A stretch of 64,000 nt of DNA from Novosphingobium sp. JCM 18896 (GCF_025938095.1 NZ_JAPCZF010000002.1:744001-808000); one strand, 5' to 3'. Shown: positions 25,083 through 37,312, counted from the stretch's first letter. The notes: a model not told the origin generated them from the letters alone. Translations and numbers: made by a program.

Positions 25083-25679
25083 GTGATCGATACAGAAAAA
25101 ACGAAAAAGCCGCGCGGGCGCCCCCGGGCCTTCGATCTGGAGGCCGCGCTGACCAAGGCCGAGGCGCTGTTCCATGCGCGCGGCTACGACGGCGTCAGCG
25201 TGGCCAACCTGTCCGAGGAACTCGGGATCAACCCGCCGAGCTTCTATGCCGCCTTCGACAGCAAGGCGGGGCTCTTCGCGCGCGTGCTCGAACGCTATGC
25301 GGCCTCGGCGCTGCCGCTCGACCGGATCCTCCAGCCCGGCCGCGACCCGGCCGAGGCGCTGGCCGATCTGCTGGAGACCGCCGCGCGGATCTATGCGGCG
25401 ACGCCGTCAGCGCGGGGCTGCCTGGTACTCGAGACCGTGCATCCCAGTGCGGACGAGGTACCGACCACCGCGGCCGAGCCCTATCGCACGGCCAGCCACG
25501 CGCTGATCCGCGACTTCGTCGCCGCGACGCGACCGATGCGCGCCGAACCGGCGGCCGATCTGGTTGACGTGCTGCTCTCGGGCCTCTCCGCGCGTGCACG
25601 CGAAGGCTGGGATGCCGACCGCCTCGTCGCGAGCGCCCGCGCCAGCGCTAAGGCGCTTCCCGCGGTGCTCGCCGACTAG
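25083..25679 (+). CDS. bdcR: TetR family repressor, BdcR-like
   Basis: A 198-residue TetR regulator with an N-terminal helix-turn-helix (RGRPRAFDLEAALTKAEALFHARGYDGVSVANLSEELGINPPSFYAAF, given here in pieces: GRPRAFD, GYDGVSV, GINPPSFYAAFDSKAGLF). It resembles E. coli BdcR in length (197 there) and in GLSARAREG near the end. GTG 25083 is preferred to ATG 25035, because the latter would lie inside the probable operator and GTG has AAGG nine bases upstream. It diverges from bdcA and its stop overlaps the convergent phosphatase gene by four bases. Confidence 0.85.
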   Translation: MIDTEKTKKPRGRPRAFDLEAALTKAEALFHARGYDGVSVANLSEELGINPPSFYAAFDSKAGLFARVLERYAASALPLDRILQPGRDPAEALADLLETAARIYAATPSARGCLVLETVHPSADEVPTTAAEPYRTASHALIRDFVAATRPMRAEPAADLVDVLLSGLSARAREGWDADRLVASARASAKALPAVLAD

Positions 25680-26461
25680 CCCTTGGCGGCGAGCACTTTC
25701 GCGCGATCGGCCAGCCGCGCGACCGCGGCGGCATGTATCGTGGGGGCGGTAACGAGCACGCCGAAGGCTCGCGGATCGGGCTTGTTATAATTGAGCGGCC
25801 CGCCGAAGGCATCGGTCACGGTCGCCCCGGCCTCGCGCGCGATCAGCGCGGCGGCGCCGATGTCCCACTCGAAACCCCAGCGCAGGGTCGCGACGAGATC
25901 GGCCTCGTCGGCGGCGACCAGCGCCATGCGCAGCGCGATCGAATTGGGCTGGTCGACCATGACCAGATCGGCATCCTCGGCGCTCACCTGCTTGGCCGGC
26001 ACCCGCGCGCCGGGCAGTTCGGTACGCCGGCTCGCCACCAGCCGCTCGCCGTTGCGCGAGGCGCCCTGCCCCGCCTCGGCGTGCCAGAACTCGCCTCTCG
26101 CCGGGGCGCAGAGCATGCCGAACAGCGGCCGACCGGCGCTGATCAGCGCCACCGAGACCGCCCAGCCGCGTCGCCCGGCGATATAGTCGCGCGTGCCGTC
26201 GATCGGATCAACCAACCAGATCAGCCCGCCGGAAAGGCGTTCCGGCGCATCGACGGTTTCCTCCGAAAGCCAGCCGGCCGCGGGCAGCAGCCGGGTGAGC
26301 TCTCTTTTCAGATAGGCGTCGACCGCGAGATCGGCCTCGCAGACCGGGCTGCCCGGCACCTTCTCCCAGGCCTGCAGCGCGTGCCCGTCGCCGGGCCAGG
26401 AGGCCATGGCCATGCGGCCGGCTTCGCGGAGGATGGCTTCAAGACGCTGGCGATCGATCAT
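25676..26461 (-). CDS. Inositol monophosphatase family protein, CysQ-like
   Basis: A 261-residue Mg2+-dependent phosphatase with the two family motifs [13 protein letters not shown] (metal-binding Asp residues) and [17 protein letters not shown]. Length and order match 3'(2'),5'-bisphosphate nucleotidase CysQ, which clears PAP in sulfur assimilation; inositol or histidinol phosphatase activity is an alternative. The metal-binding [12 protein letters not shown] stretch near the N-terminus also fits. It is divergent from sucC. Confidence 0.85.
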   Translation of the reverse strand: MIDRQRLEAILREAGRMAMASWPGDGHALQAWEKVPGSPVCEADLAVDAYLKRELTRLLPAAGWLSEETVDAPERLSGGLIWLVDPIDGTRDYIAGRRGWAVSVALISAGRPLFGMLCAPARGEFWHAEAGQGASRNGERLVASRRTELPGARVPAKQVSAEDADLVMVDQPNSIALRMALVAADEADLVATLRWGFEWDIGAAALIAREAGATVTDAFGGPLNYNKPDPRAFGVLVTAPTIHAAAVARLADRAKVLAAKG

Positions 26462-26618
26462 GCGGCCCGTATGGTCTCCGTGTTGTCTGCGAGGGAAAGA
26501 GTCGAAATCGGCCCGTTCGCGGGACTTTTCAAGCCGCGCGTGTTGTGCTTATGCGGCGCCGCACCAACCTGCCCCTCCTCCCCGGAATCATGGGCACCAG
26601 CGGAAAGCGACCACATCC

Positions 26619-27818
<1,200 letters not shown>

Positions 27819-27857
27819 GCCTTCATCGTTCCGACGAATTCCTGCTTATGAATCTGG

Positions 27858-27884
27858 CCCCGCCGCGATCCCGTCGCGGCGGGG
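27858..27884 (+). terminator. Terminator-like hairpin after sucC
   Basis: CCCCGCCGCGA and TCGCGGCGGGG pair around a five-base loop, 40 bases after the sucC stop. There is no clear T-run, so termination strength is uncertain. Confidence 0.55.
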
Positions 27885-27999
27885 CTTGACGTTCTGCGCC
27901 TATGCGGCAATGGCGTCCGTCGATTCAGTTTAATCGCGCGGTTAAGCGTGCGACTAAATCCGCCGAATTTTCCACTGCCGAGAGGAAGGACCTCATCCC

Positions 28000-28746
<747 letters not shown>

Positions 28747-28776
28747 TCGGCCGGTCCCTTTGCGGAGAACAGACAC

Positions 28777-29709
28777 ATGACGAAAACGCTTGTTTGGGTC
28801 GAACACGACAACGCCACGGTCAAGGACGCGACGCTGTCGACCGTGACCGCCGCCGCGCAGCTCGGCGAAGTCCACCTGCTGGTCGCCGGTTCGGGCGCCC
28901 AGGCCGTGGCCGATGCCGCTGCCAAGATCGCCGGCGTCGGCAAGGTCCACCTCGCCGACAGCCCGGCCTTCGCCAACGCCCTGGCCGAGAACGTCGCGCC
29001 GCTGATCGTCGAGCTGATGGCCAGCCACGACGCCTTCGTCGCGCCGGCCACCAGCAACGGCAAGAACATCGCGCCGCGCGTCGCCGCGCTGCTCGACGTC
29101 GCACAGGTCTCGGACATCCTTTCGGTCGAAGGTCCCAAGACCTTCACGCGCCCGACCTATGCCGGCAACGCCATCGCCACGGTCGAGAGCTCTGACGCTA
29201 AGCTCGTCATCACCGTGCGCGGCACGGCCTTTGCCAAGGCCGCCAGCGAGGGTGGTTCGGGTGCGGTCGAGGCCGTCTCGGGCGGCGGCGACGCCGGCCT
29301 GTCGAGCTTCGTCAGCGCCGAGATCGCCAAGAGCGAGCGCCCCGAGCTGACCAGCGCCAAGGTCATCGTCTCGGGCGGTCGTGCGCTCAAGGACGGCCCG
29401 ACGTTCGAACAGGTCATCTTCCCGCTCGCCGACAAGCTCAAGGCCGCCGTCGGCGCCAGCCGCGCCGCGGTCGACGCGGGCTACGTGCCCAACGACTACC
29501 AGGTCGGCCAGACCGGCAAGATCGTCGCCCCCGAAGTCTACATCGCGGTCGGCATCTCGGGCGCGATCCAGCACCTCGCGGGCATGAAGGATTCGAAGAC
29601 CATCATCGCCATCAACAAGGACGAGGACGCGCCGATCTTCCAGGTCGCCGACCTGGGCCTCGTCGCCGACCTGTTCACCGCGGTGCCGGAATTGACCGGC
29701 AAGCTCTGA
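28777..29709 (+). CDS. etfA: Electron transfer flavoprotein alpha subunit
   Basis: A 310-residue EtfA with the C-terminal FAD-binding domain ([73 protein letters not shown]). It pairs with EtfB and ends the operon at a rho-independent terminator. The nearby enoyl-CoA hydratase-like gene on the other strand suggests a link to fatty-acid oxidation. Confidence 0.97.
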   Translation: MTKTLVWVEHDNATVKDATLSTVTAAAQLGEVHLLVAGSGAQAVADAAAKIAGVGKVHLADSPAFANALAENVAPLIVELMASHDAFVAPATSNGKNIAPRVAALLDVAQVSDILSVEGPKTFTRPTYAGNAIATVESSDAKLVITVRGTAFAKAASEGGSGAVEAVSGGGDAGLSSFVSAEIAKSERPELTSAKVIVSGGRALKDGPTFEQVIFPLADKLKAAVGASRAAVDAGYVPNDYQVGQTGKIVAPEVYIAVGISGAIQHLAGMKDSKTIIAINKDEDAPIFQVADLGLVADLFTAVPELTGKL

Positions 29710-29737
29710 GCGGCGACGCGAAAACGCAAACACGAGA

Positions 29738-29765
29738 AGGGCGGTCGGCAACGGCCGCCCTTTTT
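29738..29765 (+). terminator. Rho-independent terminator after etfA
   Basis: AGGGCGG pairs with CCGCCCT and is followed by TTTTT, 30 bases beyond the etfA stop. Confidence 0.9.
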
Positions 29766-29768
29766 GGT

Positions 29769-30455
29769 TCAGGGCGCGTCGAAATAGAGCCGGTCGATGT
29801 CGGCAATCTCCAGCCGCATCGCACGGCGGGCCTGGATTATGCCGTGCGCCGGCAAAGCGGCCATCGTTGCGGCAAGCGCCTGCGCCTCGGCCAGCGCGGT
29901 ACCGGCGGGGACCATGCGGCTCGCGAGGCCTAGCGACACCGCCTCGGGCGCGAGCACGTCGCGCCCCGTCATGATCAGTTCGGCGACGGCGAGGCGCGAG
30001 GCGAGTTGCGGCCAGACCAGCAGCACCACCGGCGCCGGCGGCAGACCGAAGCGGACGTGCGGGTCGCCGAGCCGCGCGGTATCGCCCATCAGCACCATGT
30101 CGCAGCAGGCGGCGAGCTCGGCGCCGAAGCCGAGTGCCGCCCCCTCGACCGCGGCGATCAGCGGAATGTCGAAAGCGAAGAGCCGGCGTACCAGGCGGTT
30201 GTGCAGGCCCGCGGTCTCGGTGCGGAACGCGGCGTCCTCGCCCATGCGCGCGATGATCTCGCGATCGCCGCCGACGCAGAAGTCGCCGCCCTGCCCCGTC
30301 ACCACCAGTGCGCGCGTTTCGGGATCGGCAGCCACGCGGTCGAGCGCGGCGAGCAGTTCGTGCTGCATGGCGATCGTCACGGCGTTGCGCTTGGCGCCGC
30401 GCGCCAGCGCGATCGTCGCCACCGATCCTGTCCAGGTCAGTTCCACTTCGGCCAT
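29769..30455 (-). CDS. Enoyl-CoA hydratase/isomerase family protein
   Basis: A 228-residue crotonase-fold protein with the oxyanion-hole segments [11 protein letters not shown] and [21 protein letters not shown]. The first catalytic Glu of classical hydratases (in the GALGGG/GAExALA region) appears as Gly-Ala-Glu-Leu. Its substrate is unknown. ATG 30455 gives the normal start MAEVELTW; the frame to 30806 upstream has no hydratase similarity. It is a short member of the family and stands alone, convergent with etfA. Confidence 0.82.
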   Translation of the reverse strand: MAEVELTWTGSVATIALARGAKRNAVTIAMQHELLAALDRVAADPETRALVVTGQGGDFCVGGDREIIARMGEDAAFRTETAGLHNRLVRRLFAFDIPLIAAVEGAALGFGAELAACCDMVLMGDTARLGDPHVRFGLPPAPVVLLVWPQLASRLAVAELIMTGRDVLAPEAVSLGLASRMVPAGTALAEAQALAATMAALPAHGIIQARRAMRLEIADIDRLYFDAP

Positions 30456-30584
30456 GAACTTGCCTATCACCCGCCGCACCCGCTCGCCATGACCGCAACG
30501 GCCATGCCTGTTTTCGGGCCGGCTTGCCAAGCCGGTGCGCGGCGATAGTCTCTCCCGCAAAACAACAAGAGGAGAGGCCAAGAG

Positions 30585-31142
30585 ATGGATCTGGATCCAC
30601 GCCTGCAGGACATGCTCGACCACCACGAGATACGCCAGCTCCTGGCGACCTACTGCCACGGTTGCGACCGCGGCGACGAGGTCGAGATGGCGGGGACCTA
30701 TGCCGCCGACTCCTGGGACGACCACGGCCCGCGCAAGATGGAGGGGCGGCGCTTCTCGATCGAGACGGTCGAGGAATCGCTGCGCACCACCAAGGTCGTC
30801 AGCCACCAGCTCGGCCAGTCGTTGATCAAGGTCGACGGCGACAGCGCCGGGGCCGAGACCTATTTCATCGCGACCCTGATCTATCCCGGCCGCAACGGCA
30901 CGGCCGACCGGCTCAACCAGCTCGGCGGGCGCTATGTCGACCGCTTGGTGCGCGAAGGCGGCTCATGGCGGATCAAGGAGCGGGTCTGCGTGCGCGAATG
31001 GTCGAATTCGCAGCCGATCGAGGCAGATTTCCTGGCTGGCCGCGGTTTCGAGCCGACGCGCCGTGGGCAGGAGGACCGCTCCTATGCCGCACTGGGGCTA
31101 AACCACGCCGGCAACCCGTGGCTCCACGAGGTGGGCGCCTAG
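30585..31142 (+). CDS. Nuclear transport factor 2 (SnoaL-like) family protein
   Basis: A 185-residue protein with an NTF2-like cone fold: helix EIRQLLATYCHGCDRGD, then a strand set ending RYVDRLVREGGSWRIKERVCVREWS. Members act as small-molecule isomerases or hydratases, or as ligand-binding proteins; no substrate can be assigned. It diverges from the enoyl-CoA hydratase gene, and its stop overlaps the convergent GNAT gene. Confidence 0.78.
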   Translation: MDLDPRLQDMLDHHEIRQLLATYCHGCDRGDEVEMAGTYAADSWDDHGPRKMEGRRFSIETVEESLRTTKVVSHQLGQSLIKVDGDSAGAETYFIATLIYPGRNGTADRLNQLGGRYVDRLVREGGSWRIKERVCVREWSNSQPIEADFLAGRGFEPTRRGQEDRSYAALGLNHAGNPWLHEVGA

Positions 31143-31666
31143 CCGGGCAGCCGCTCGAGCAGGGTCACGGGAGCACTTTCATGCTCCTGTCGACCATAGG
31201 CGACGAAGCCCAGTGCGGCCGCGATCTTGAACGAGGCGACATGGCCGTCCTCGATCATCGCCGCGATCCGACGCGGCCCGTGGACGGCGTCGAACCAGGC
31301 CAGGATCGCGCGCATCGCCTCTTTGGCGACGCCTTGGCCCCAGTGGTCGCGGTGGATGACCCAGCCCGCCTCGGGCACGTCGTCCATCCCGTGTCCGAAC
31401 CCCCGCCACGAGTGGAAGACGCCGCAGCTCGCGATGATGGCACCCTCGCCCGGCAGCCGCGCGTGGAAGGCGCCATAGCCATAGAGCGACCATCCGCCCG
31501 CGTTCTTGAGCAGCTTTTCGAACTGTGTCTTCTCGTCGGCCACCGCCGCCCCGAGAAAGCGGCGCGTCTCTTCATCTGCGATCAGCTCGACCAGCCCAGG
31601 CAAGTCGCCGAGACGCGGCTGCCACAGCTCGAAGCGTTCGGTGCGCAGGAGCGGGGTGTCGCTCAC
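31139..31666 (-). CDS. GNAT family N-acetyltransferase (RimJ/RimL-like)
   Basis: A 175-residue acetyltransferase with the Acetyltransf_3 pattern: TERFELWQPRLGDLPGL, HRDHWGQGVAKEAMRAIL (acetyl-CoA loop) and SFKIAAALGF. Target unknown; RimJ/L relatives modify ribosomal proteins or small molecules. The GTG start overlaps the DUF445 stop as GTGA, so the two are co-translated, although the frame could extend to 31684. Confidence 0.85.
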   Translation of the reverse strand: MSDTPLLRTERFELWQPRLGDLPGLVELIADEETRRFLGAAVADEKTQFEKLLKNAGGWSLYGYGAFHARLPGEGAIIASCGVFHSWRGFGHGMDDVPEAGWVIHRDHWGQGVAKEAMRAILAWFDAVHGPRRIAAMIEDGHVASFKIAAALGFVAYGRQEHESAPVTLLERLPG

Positions 31667-32913
31667 AGCAGTACGTCCACGCAATGGATCAGCACGCCGA
31701 CGAGTCCGCCGACCAGGGTGCCGTTGATGCGGATGAACTGGAGATCGCGGCCGACGGCGCCCTCGATGCGATCGGTCACGGTATGCGCGTCCCAGCGCTT
31801 GACCGTCTCCGAGACGATGCGGACGATCTCGTCACCGTAGCGCGACACCGCGCCGACCAACGTGCGCCGCGCGAAGCGGTTGACCATGAACTGCAGCGGC
31901 GCGTCCTCGGCCAGGGTCTTGCCGAGCTGTTCGAGGCTGACGCCGATGCCGCCCGACATCAGCCCTTGCGGGTTGCGCGCGGCCTTGAGCAGGCCTGCGC
32001 GCGTGCGCTCCCACATGCCGTCGATCCAGGCGGCCATGGCGGGATTGGCCAGGACCTCGTCCTTGAGCTTGTTGACGCGCTCCTGCATCTCGGGATCGTG
32101 GAGCAGCGCATGGGCGAGCGTTTCGAGGCCTTCCTCGATCTTCGCGCGGATCGGATGGTCGGGCACCACCAGGGTCTCCGCCAGCAGCTTGTAGAGCCCG
32201 TCGAGCACGGCATTGGCGACCTTGTCGTCGAGCCCGGTCCAGCGCAGCAGGGCATTGGCGCGCTGGTGGATGATCTGCCGCAGCAGGTCCTCGTTGGCCT
32301 CGATCGTCAGCGCCGCCCAGCGGATCAGCCCTTCGAGCACGGGCAGGTGGCGCTTGTCGGCGATCGCGGTCTCGAGCAGCTGGCCGAGTAGCGGCGCGAG
32401 GTTGAGCTTGGCGAGCTGCTTGCGCAGGCCCGATTTAACGACCCCGCCGAACTGCTCCTGATCGAGCGATTCGAGCAGGTCGGCAAAGAGGTTCATCGCG
32501 CCTTCGCGCAGGCGCGACTGGCCACCGCGGCGCTGTTCGACGAGCATGTTGCCCGCCGCCAGCGCGAGGTTGAAGCCGTGGATCCGCCGCGCGACCACGG
32601 CCGGGGTCAGGAAATTGGTGCGCAGGAACACCGCCATGGTGTCGGCGATGCGATCCTTGTTCTCGGGAATGATCGCCGTGTGCGGGATCGGCAGGCCCAG
32701 CGGATGGCGGAACAGCGCGGTCACCGCGAACCAGTCGGCCAGGCCGCCGACCATCGCCGCCTCGGTGAAGGCAATGACGAAGCCCCAGGCCGGATGCGGG
32801 AACACGGTGGCCAACTCGCGGGCGGCGAGAAAGCTCACCGCCATCACCACGAGCAGCCCCGTGGCGATCAGACGCATGCGCCGCGCCCGGTCCGAAGTGA
32901 GGTTCTCGCTCAC
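31663..32913 (-). CDS. DUF445 family inner-membrane protein (YjiN-like)
   Basis: A 416-residue protein with an N-terminal membrane helix (MRLIATGLLVVMAVSFLAA), the DUF445 signature AFTEAAMVGGLADWFAVTALFRHPLGLPIPHTAIIP (in pieces: GGLADWFAV, ALFRHP, PHTAIIP) and a C-terminal membrane helix. Function is unknown. It overlaps the RND pump gene by four bases upstream and the GNAT gene by four bases downstream, so it is the third gene of a mfp-rnd-DUF445-GNAT operon. Confidence 0.88.
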   Translation of the reverse strand: MSENLTSDRARRMRLIATGLLVVMAVSFLAARELATVFPHPAWGFVIAFTEAAMVGGLADWFAVTALFRHPLGLPIPHTAIIPENKDRIADTMAVFLRTNFLTPAVVARRIHGFNLALAAGNMLVEQRRGGQSRLREGAMNLFADLLESLDQEQFGGVVKSGLRKQLAKLNLAPLLGQLLETAIADKRHLPVLEGLIRWAALTIEANEDLLRQIIHQRANALLRWTGLDDKVANAVLDGLYKLLAETLVVPDHPIRAKIEEGLETLAHALLHDPEMQERVNKLKDEVLANPAMAAWIDGMWERTRAGLLKAARNPQGLMSGGIGVSLEQLGKTLAEDAPLQFMVNRFARRTLVGAVSRYGDEIVRIVSETVKRWDAHTVTDRIEGAVGRDLQFIRINGTLVGGLVGVLIHCVDVLL

Positions 32914-35900
32914 TCGGCCGGCAAGGCGCCCTCTTCGCGCTCCTTGCGGCGCGCGGCCTCGCCATGTTCGGGTTCGTAGGTCAGGATGCCGCGGCGCAGC
33001 TTGGGGCCGAGCCGTTTTTCGAGGCCGTCGGCCAGGCTGAAGGCCGCGGGCACGATGATCAGGGTCAGCAATGTGGAGACGATCAGCCCGCCGATCACGA
33101 CGGTGCCCATCGGCGCGCGCCAGGCACCGTCACCCGAGGTCCAGCCGGGGATGACGATCGCCGTCGGCAGCATGCCCGCGGTCATCGCGACGGTGGTCAT
33201 GATGATCGGCTGCGCGCGCTTGTGCCCGGCCTCCATGATCGCCTCGAACTTGCTGGCGCCCGCCTTCATCTCCTCGATCGCGAAGTCGATCAGCAGGATC
33301 GAGTTCTTGGCGACGATGCCGAACAGCATGAGGATGCCGATGAACACCGACATCGACAGCGGCTGGCCGGTGATCAGCAGCGCCAGCAGACCGCCCAGCG
33401 GCGCCAGGAACAGCGAGCTCATGTTGACCAGCGGCGAAATCACGCGGTGATAGAGCAGGACCAGCACGGCGAAGACCAGCAGGATGCCCGAAGGCACGGC
33501 CACGGCCAGGCTGCTCAGCATGTCGGCCTGCCAGCGGTCCGAGCCATAGGGCGCATTGCTGACGCCGCGCGGCAGGTTGACCATGATCGGCAGCTTGTTG
33601 ATCGCGTCGGTCGCCTCGCTCTTGACCACCCCGCGCGCGAGATCAGCACCGACGAAGATGCGGCGCTGCTGGTTGTAGCGCTGGATCGTCGTCGGGCCCG
33701 AGCCGAGCGAAATCTCGGCCACGCGCGACAGCGGCACCGAACCGCCGTCGGCGGTCGGCACGGGCAGGTTGGTGATCGTCGACAGGTCGCGCCGCGCCGA
33801 TTCGGGCAAACGCACGCGGATCGGCACCTGGCGGTCGGCCAGCGAGAACTTGGCCGCGTTCTGGTCGATCTCGCCGATCGTGGCGATGCGGATCGCCTGG
33901 CTCAGCGCCTGGGTCGACACGCCGAGGCTGGCGGCGAGGTCGAGCCGCGGCTTGATGATCACTTCGGGCCGGCGCATGTCGGCGCTGATGCGCGGCGCGA
34001 CGACCTGCTTCACGCCCTTCATCTGCTCGACCAGGGTCGCCGCGGCGTGTTCGAGCACCACCGGATCCGAGCCCGACAGCATGACCGAGATCGGCCGCCC
34101 CGTACCCGTCTGGCCGCTGTTGAGGTTCTGGAAGGTGATCCGCGCGTCGGGGATTGCCTGGAGCTGCGGGGTCAGGTCGGCCTCGAACTTCAGGCTGGTG
34201 CGCGCGCGATCGTCCTTGAGCATTGCCATGACGCGGCTGTTGCCCTCGGAAATGCGCTGATAGACGTTGCCCGTCTCGGGCTGGGCCGCGAGGATGCGCT
34301 TGACCTGATCCGATACCGCCTCGGTCTGCGCGAGGGTGGTGCCGGGCACCATGTCGATCACGACCGCGCTGGTGTCGTTGTCCTGCGTCGGGAAGAATTC
34401 CATCGGGATGACGCCGAACAGCGCCACGGTCAGCACCAGCGAGCCGATGCCCGTTCCCATCATCCAGACGCGGTGATCGCGCAGCCTGGCGCGCAGCCGG
34501 TTCATCCACGAGAGTGTACCGTCGGCGCGGCGGCGTTGGGCGCGGAAGGCCTGGGCCTTGCGCGTGTCGAGCGACCAGTGGAGCACCGTCAGGTACCGCT
34601 CCATCAGCGGCCCGCCCGCATGTTCCTCCTCACCGTGCGCCTTGAGGAAATAGGCCGCGACCATCGGCGTGATCATGCGCGCGACGGCCAGGCTCATCAG
34701 CACCGAGGCGACGACGGTGAGGCCGAAGTTCTTGAAGAACTCGCCCGAGACGCCGGGCATCAGGCCGACCGGCAGGAACACCGCGACGATCGAGAAGGTC
34801 GTCGCCACGACGGCCAGGCCGATCTCGTCGGCCGCGTCGATCGAGGCCTGGTAGGCGGTCTTGCCCATGCGCATGTGGCGCACGATGTTCTCGATCTCGA
34901 CGATCGCATCGTCGACCAGCACGCCGGCGACCAGGCCCAGCGCCAGCAGCGAGAGCTGGTTGAGGCTGAAGCCCATCAGCTCCATGAACCAGAAGGTGGG
35001 GATCGCCGACAGCGGAATGGCGATCGCCGCGATGATCGTCGCGCGCCAGTCGCGCAGGAAGAAGAACACGACGACGACGGCCAGGATGGCACCTTCGACC
35101 ATCGATGCCATCGAGCTTTCGTACTGCTCCTTGGTGTAGTCGACCTGGGTGAACATCGACTTGATGTGGATACCCGGGTATTCCTTCTCGATCTTCCCGA
35201 TTTCCTCGATCGCGCCGTCATAGGCGGTGACGTCGGAAGCGCCGCGCGCGCGCGCGATGCCGAAGGTGACCACGGGCTTGCCGCTGAACTTGGCGATCGA
35301 GGTGATCTCGCCGTACTTGTCCTCGACCCTGGCGATGTCGGCCAGCTTGACCGAGCGCCCCATGCCGAGCGGAATGTCGGTCTGCGACAGCGCATAGGCA
35401 TTGGGCGCATTGCCCAGCACGCGCAGCGACTGGCGGGTGCTGCCGATCTCGGCCTTGCCGCCCGCGGCGTTGACGTTGAGCCCGCGCAGCGCCTGGTTGA
35501 CCTGACTGGCGGTGACGCCCTGCGCCTGCATCCGCGGCGGATCGAGCGTGACCAGAATCTCGCGGTTGACGCCGCCGTTGCGCGTGACCTCTGCCATGCC
35601 CTCGACGTTAAGCAGGCGCTTGGCGATCGTGTCGTCGATGAACCACGAAAGCTGCTCGATCGTCATGTCGTCGGCCTCGACGACGAAATAGGCGATCGGC
35701 TGCGACGAGGTGTTGGCCTTGAACACCTGCGGCTCGAGAATGCCGTCGGGCAGCTCGCCGCGCACGCGGTCGATGGCGTTCTTCACCTCGTTGACCGCCT
35801 GGTTGATGTCCTCGCCCAGCTCGAATTCGATCTGGGTCTGGCTGCTGCCTTCCGAGGCGGTCGAGCTGATCGCGGCGATGCCGTTGATCGAACGGATCGA

Positions 35901-36116
35901 GCTTTCGATCCGCTGGGTGATTTGGTTCTCGATCTCGGTCGGTGCGGCGCCCGGCTGGCTGATCGTGACGATCACCATCGGGAACTCGATGTCGGGCTGC
36001 TGCTGCACGTCCATGCGCATGAACGCGACGATGCCGGCGAGCATCAGCGCGGTGAACATGACGATCGGAACGATGGGGTTCTTGATCGACCAGGCTGAGA
36101 TCTTGCTGAAGTCCAT
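32910..36116 (-). CDS. RND family efflux permease (AcrB-like)
   Basis: A 1068-residue inner-membrane proton-driven exporter with two six-helix halves and large periplasmic loops. The proton-relay aspartates are Asp402 and Asp403 in LVDDAIVEIEN. The N-terminus is typical (MDFSKISAWSIKNPIVPIVMFTALM), with PDIEFPMVIV following. It lies nine bases after the membrane-fusion gene. No outer-membrane TolC-type gene is adjacent, so the pump would use an external one. Drug or solvent specificity cannot be told. Confidence 0.95.
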   Translation of the reverse strand: MDFSKISAWSIKNPIVPIVMFTALMLAGIVAFMRMDVQQQPDIEFPMVIVTISQPGAAPTEIENQITQRIESSIRSINGIAAISSTASEGSSQTQIEFELGEDINQAVNEVKNAIDRVRGELPDGILEPQVFKANTSSQPIAYFVVEADDMTIEQLSWFIDDTIAKRLLNVEGMAEVTRNGGVNREILVTLDPPRMQAQGVTASQVNQALRGLNVNAAGGKAEIGSTRQSLRVLGNAPNAYALSQTDIPLGMGRSVKLADIARVEDKYGEITSIAKFSGKPVVTFGIARARGASDVTAYDGAIEEIGKIEKEYPGIHIKSMFTQVDYTKEQYESSMASMVEGAILAVVVVFFFLRDWRATIIAAIAIPLSAIPTFWFMELMGFSLNQLSLLALGLVAGVLVDDAIVEIENIVRHMRMGKTAYQASIDAADEIGLAVVATTFSIVAVFLPVGLMPGVSGEFFKNFGLTVVASVLMSLAVARMITPMVAAYFLKAHGEEEHAGGPLMERYLTVLHWSLDTRKAQAFRAQRRRADGTLSWMNRLRARLRDHRVWMMGTGIGSLVLTVALFGVIPMEFFPTQDNDTSAVVIDMVPGTTLAQTEAVSDQVKRILAAQPETGNVYQRISEGNSRVMAMLKDDRARTSLKFEADLTPQLQAIPDARITFQNLNSGQTGTGRPISVMLSGSDPVVLEHAAATLVEQMKGVKQVVAPRISADMRRPEVIIKPRLDLAASLGVSTQALSQAIRIATIGEIDQNAAKFSLADRQVPIRVRLPESARRDLSTITNLPVPTADGGSVPLSRVAEISLGSGPTTIQRYNQQRRIFVGADLARGVVKSEATDAINKLPIMVNLPRGVSNAPYGSDRWQADMLSSLAVAVPSGILLVFAVLVLLYHRVISPLVNMSSLFLAPLGGLLALLITGQPLSMSVFIGILMLFGIVAKNSILLIDFAIEEMKAGASKFEAIMEAGHKRAQPIIMTTVAMTAGMLPTAIVIPGWTSGDGAWRAPMGTVVIGGLIVSTLLTLIIVPAAFSLADGLEKRLGPKLRRGILTYEPEHGEAARRKEREEGALPAE

Positions 36117-36124
36117 GGCTCGGA

Positions 36125-37312
36125 TCAGCTCTTCGGCGCTGCCTTGGCCTTCACCGTCTCGCCCACCGAGAGGAAGGCACCGGCCCGCAGGACCACACGT
36201 TCGTTACCCGACAGACCTTCGAGCACGACTACGCCGTGATCGGTGATCGCCCCGGTCTTGATGTCGCGACGCTCGATCTTCTCATTCTTGCCGACCGCGT
36301 AGACGTAGCTGCCCTTGGTGTCGGACAGCAGCGCCGATTCCGGCAGGATCGGCGCGACCACCGAGCCCGAGGCGATTCGCGCGTTGGCGAAGCCGCCGGG
36401 ACGCAGCTCGGGCGAATAGGCCAGAGCGATGCGGACCGTACCCTGGCGGGTCTGCGGATCGATGATCGGCGAAATCTGCCAGACCTGACCGGTCAGGACC
36501 TTGGTCGATCCGACCGGCGTGACCGCGGCGGAAACGCCGGTCGACAGTGCCGCCAGATCCTGTTCGGTGAGCCGGGCGAGCATTTCCATCTCGCCGCCCT
36601 TGGCGATGCGGAACAGCGGGGTGTTGCCGCCGCTCACGACCTGACCGCGCTCGACCGCGCGCGACAGCAGCAGGCCGTCGGCCGGCGCGACGATGTTGAG
36701 CCGGCCGATACGCGCGCGTTGCTCGCCGAGTTGCGCGCGGGCCAGGCCGACGCGCGCCTGGGCGGCGTCGCGCGTGGCGGTCAGCCGGTCGATGTCGGCC
36801 TTGGAGATGAAACCGCGGCCGACGAGCTTCTGGCCGCGCTCGAGGTTCGCCTGGGCGAGGCGCGCATCGGCTTCGGCCACGCGGACCGAAGCGCCAAGAC
36901 CCAGCTCCTGCTGCGATTGGACCGAACGGTCGATCACCGCCAGCACCTGGCCCTGCTTGACCCACTGGCCGGGCTCGACGCGGACGTCGACGACTTCGCC
37001 GCCCTCGCCCACCGAGCCCACGGGCATGTCGCGCCGCGCGGCGACCGTGCCGGTGGCGCTGATTTCGCCCGCAACCGTACCGCGGCCCGGCGCGATCACG
37101 GTGACGACGGGAACCTGGGCCGTGGCATCGGCCGGCGCCGGTGCATCCTTGCGATGGAGCAGGAACCAGAGCCCGATCAGCAGCACGACGCCGATGGCGC
37201 CGAGAATCCACATGCGACGGGTCGACGCACGATCTTCGTCGCCTGCCACGAGCGGATTGTAAGAGGAATTCTCCTCTCCGCCCATCGCATCGATCTTGGC
37301 GTCGTAGTTCAT
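36125..37312 (-). CDS. RND efflux periplasmic adaptor (membrane fusion protein)
   Basis: A 395-residue AcrA/MexE-type adaptor. An N-terminal membrane anchor (MWILGAIGVVLLIGLWFLL, about residues 34-52) precedes the lipoyl half-motifs, the alpha-helical hairpin (about 120-180) and the beta-barrel region with PQTRQGTVRIAL. It bridges the RND permease to an outer-membrane channel. ATG 37312 is used because the protein starts normally there; the frame to 37462 is noncoding-like. First gene of the efflux operon. Confidence 0.93.
   Translation of the reverse strand: MNYDAKIDAMGGEENSSYNPLVAGDEDRASTRRMWILGAIGVVLLIGLWFLLHRKDAPAPADATAQVPVVTVIAPGRGTVAGEISATGTVAARRDMPVGSVGEGGEVVDVRVEPGQWVKQGQVLAVIDRSVQSQQELGLGASVRVAEADARLAQANLERGQKLVGRGFISKADIDRLTATRDAAQARVGLARAQLGEQRARIGRLNIVAPADGLLLSRAVERGQVVSGGNTPLFRIAKGGEMEMLARLTEQDLAALSTGVSAAVTPVGSTKVLTGQVWQISPIIDPQTRQGTVRIALAYSPELRPGGFANARIASGSVVAPILPESALLSDTKGSYVYAVGKNEKIERRDIKTGAITDHGVVVLEGLSGNERVVLRAGAFLSVGETVKAKAAPKS

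Noticed and set aside
32964..36098. Plus-strand 1044-codon open frame over the RND pump
   Set aside because: It is antisense to an unmistakable RND permease and is rich in His, Asp and Arg as such shadows are.
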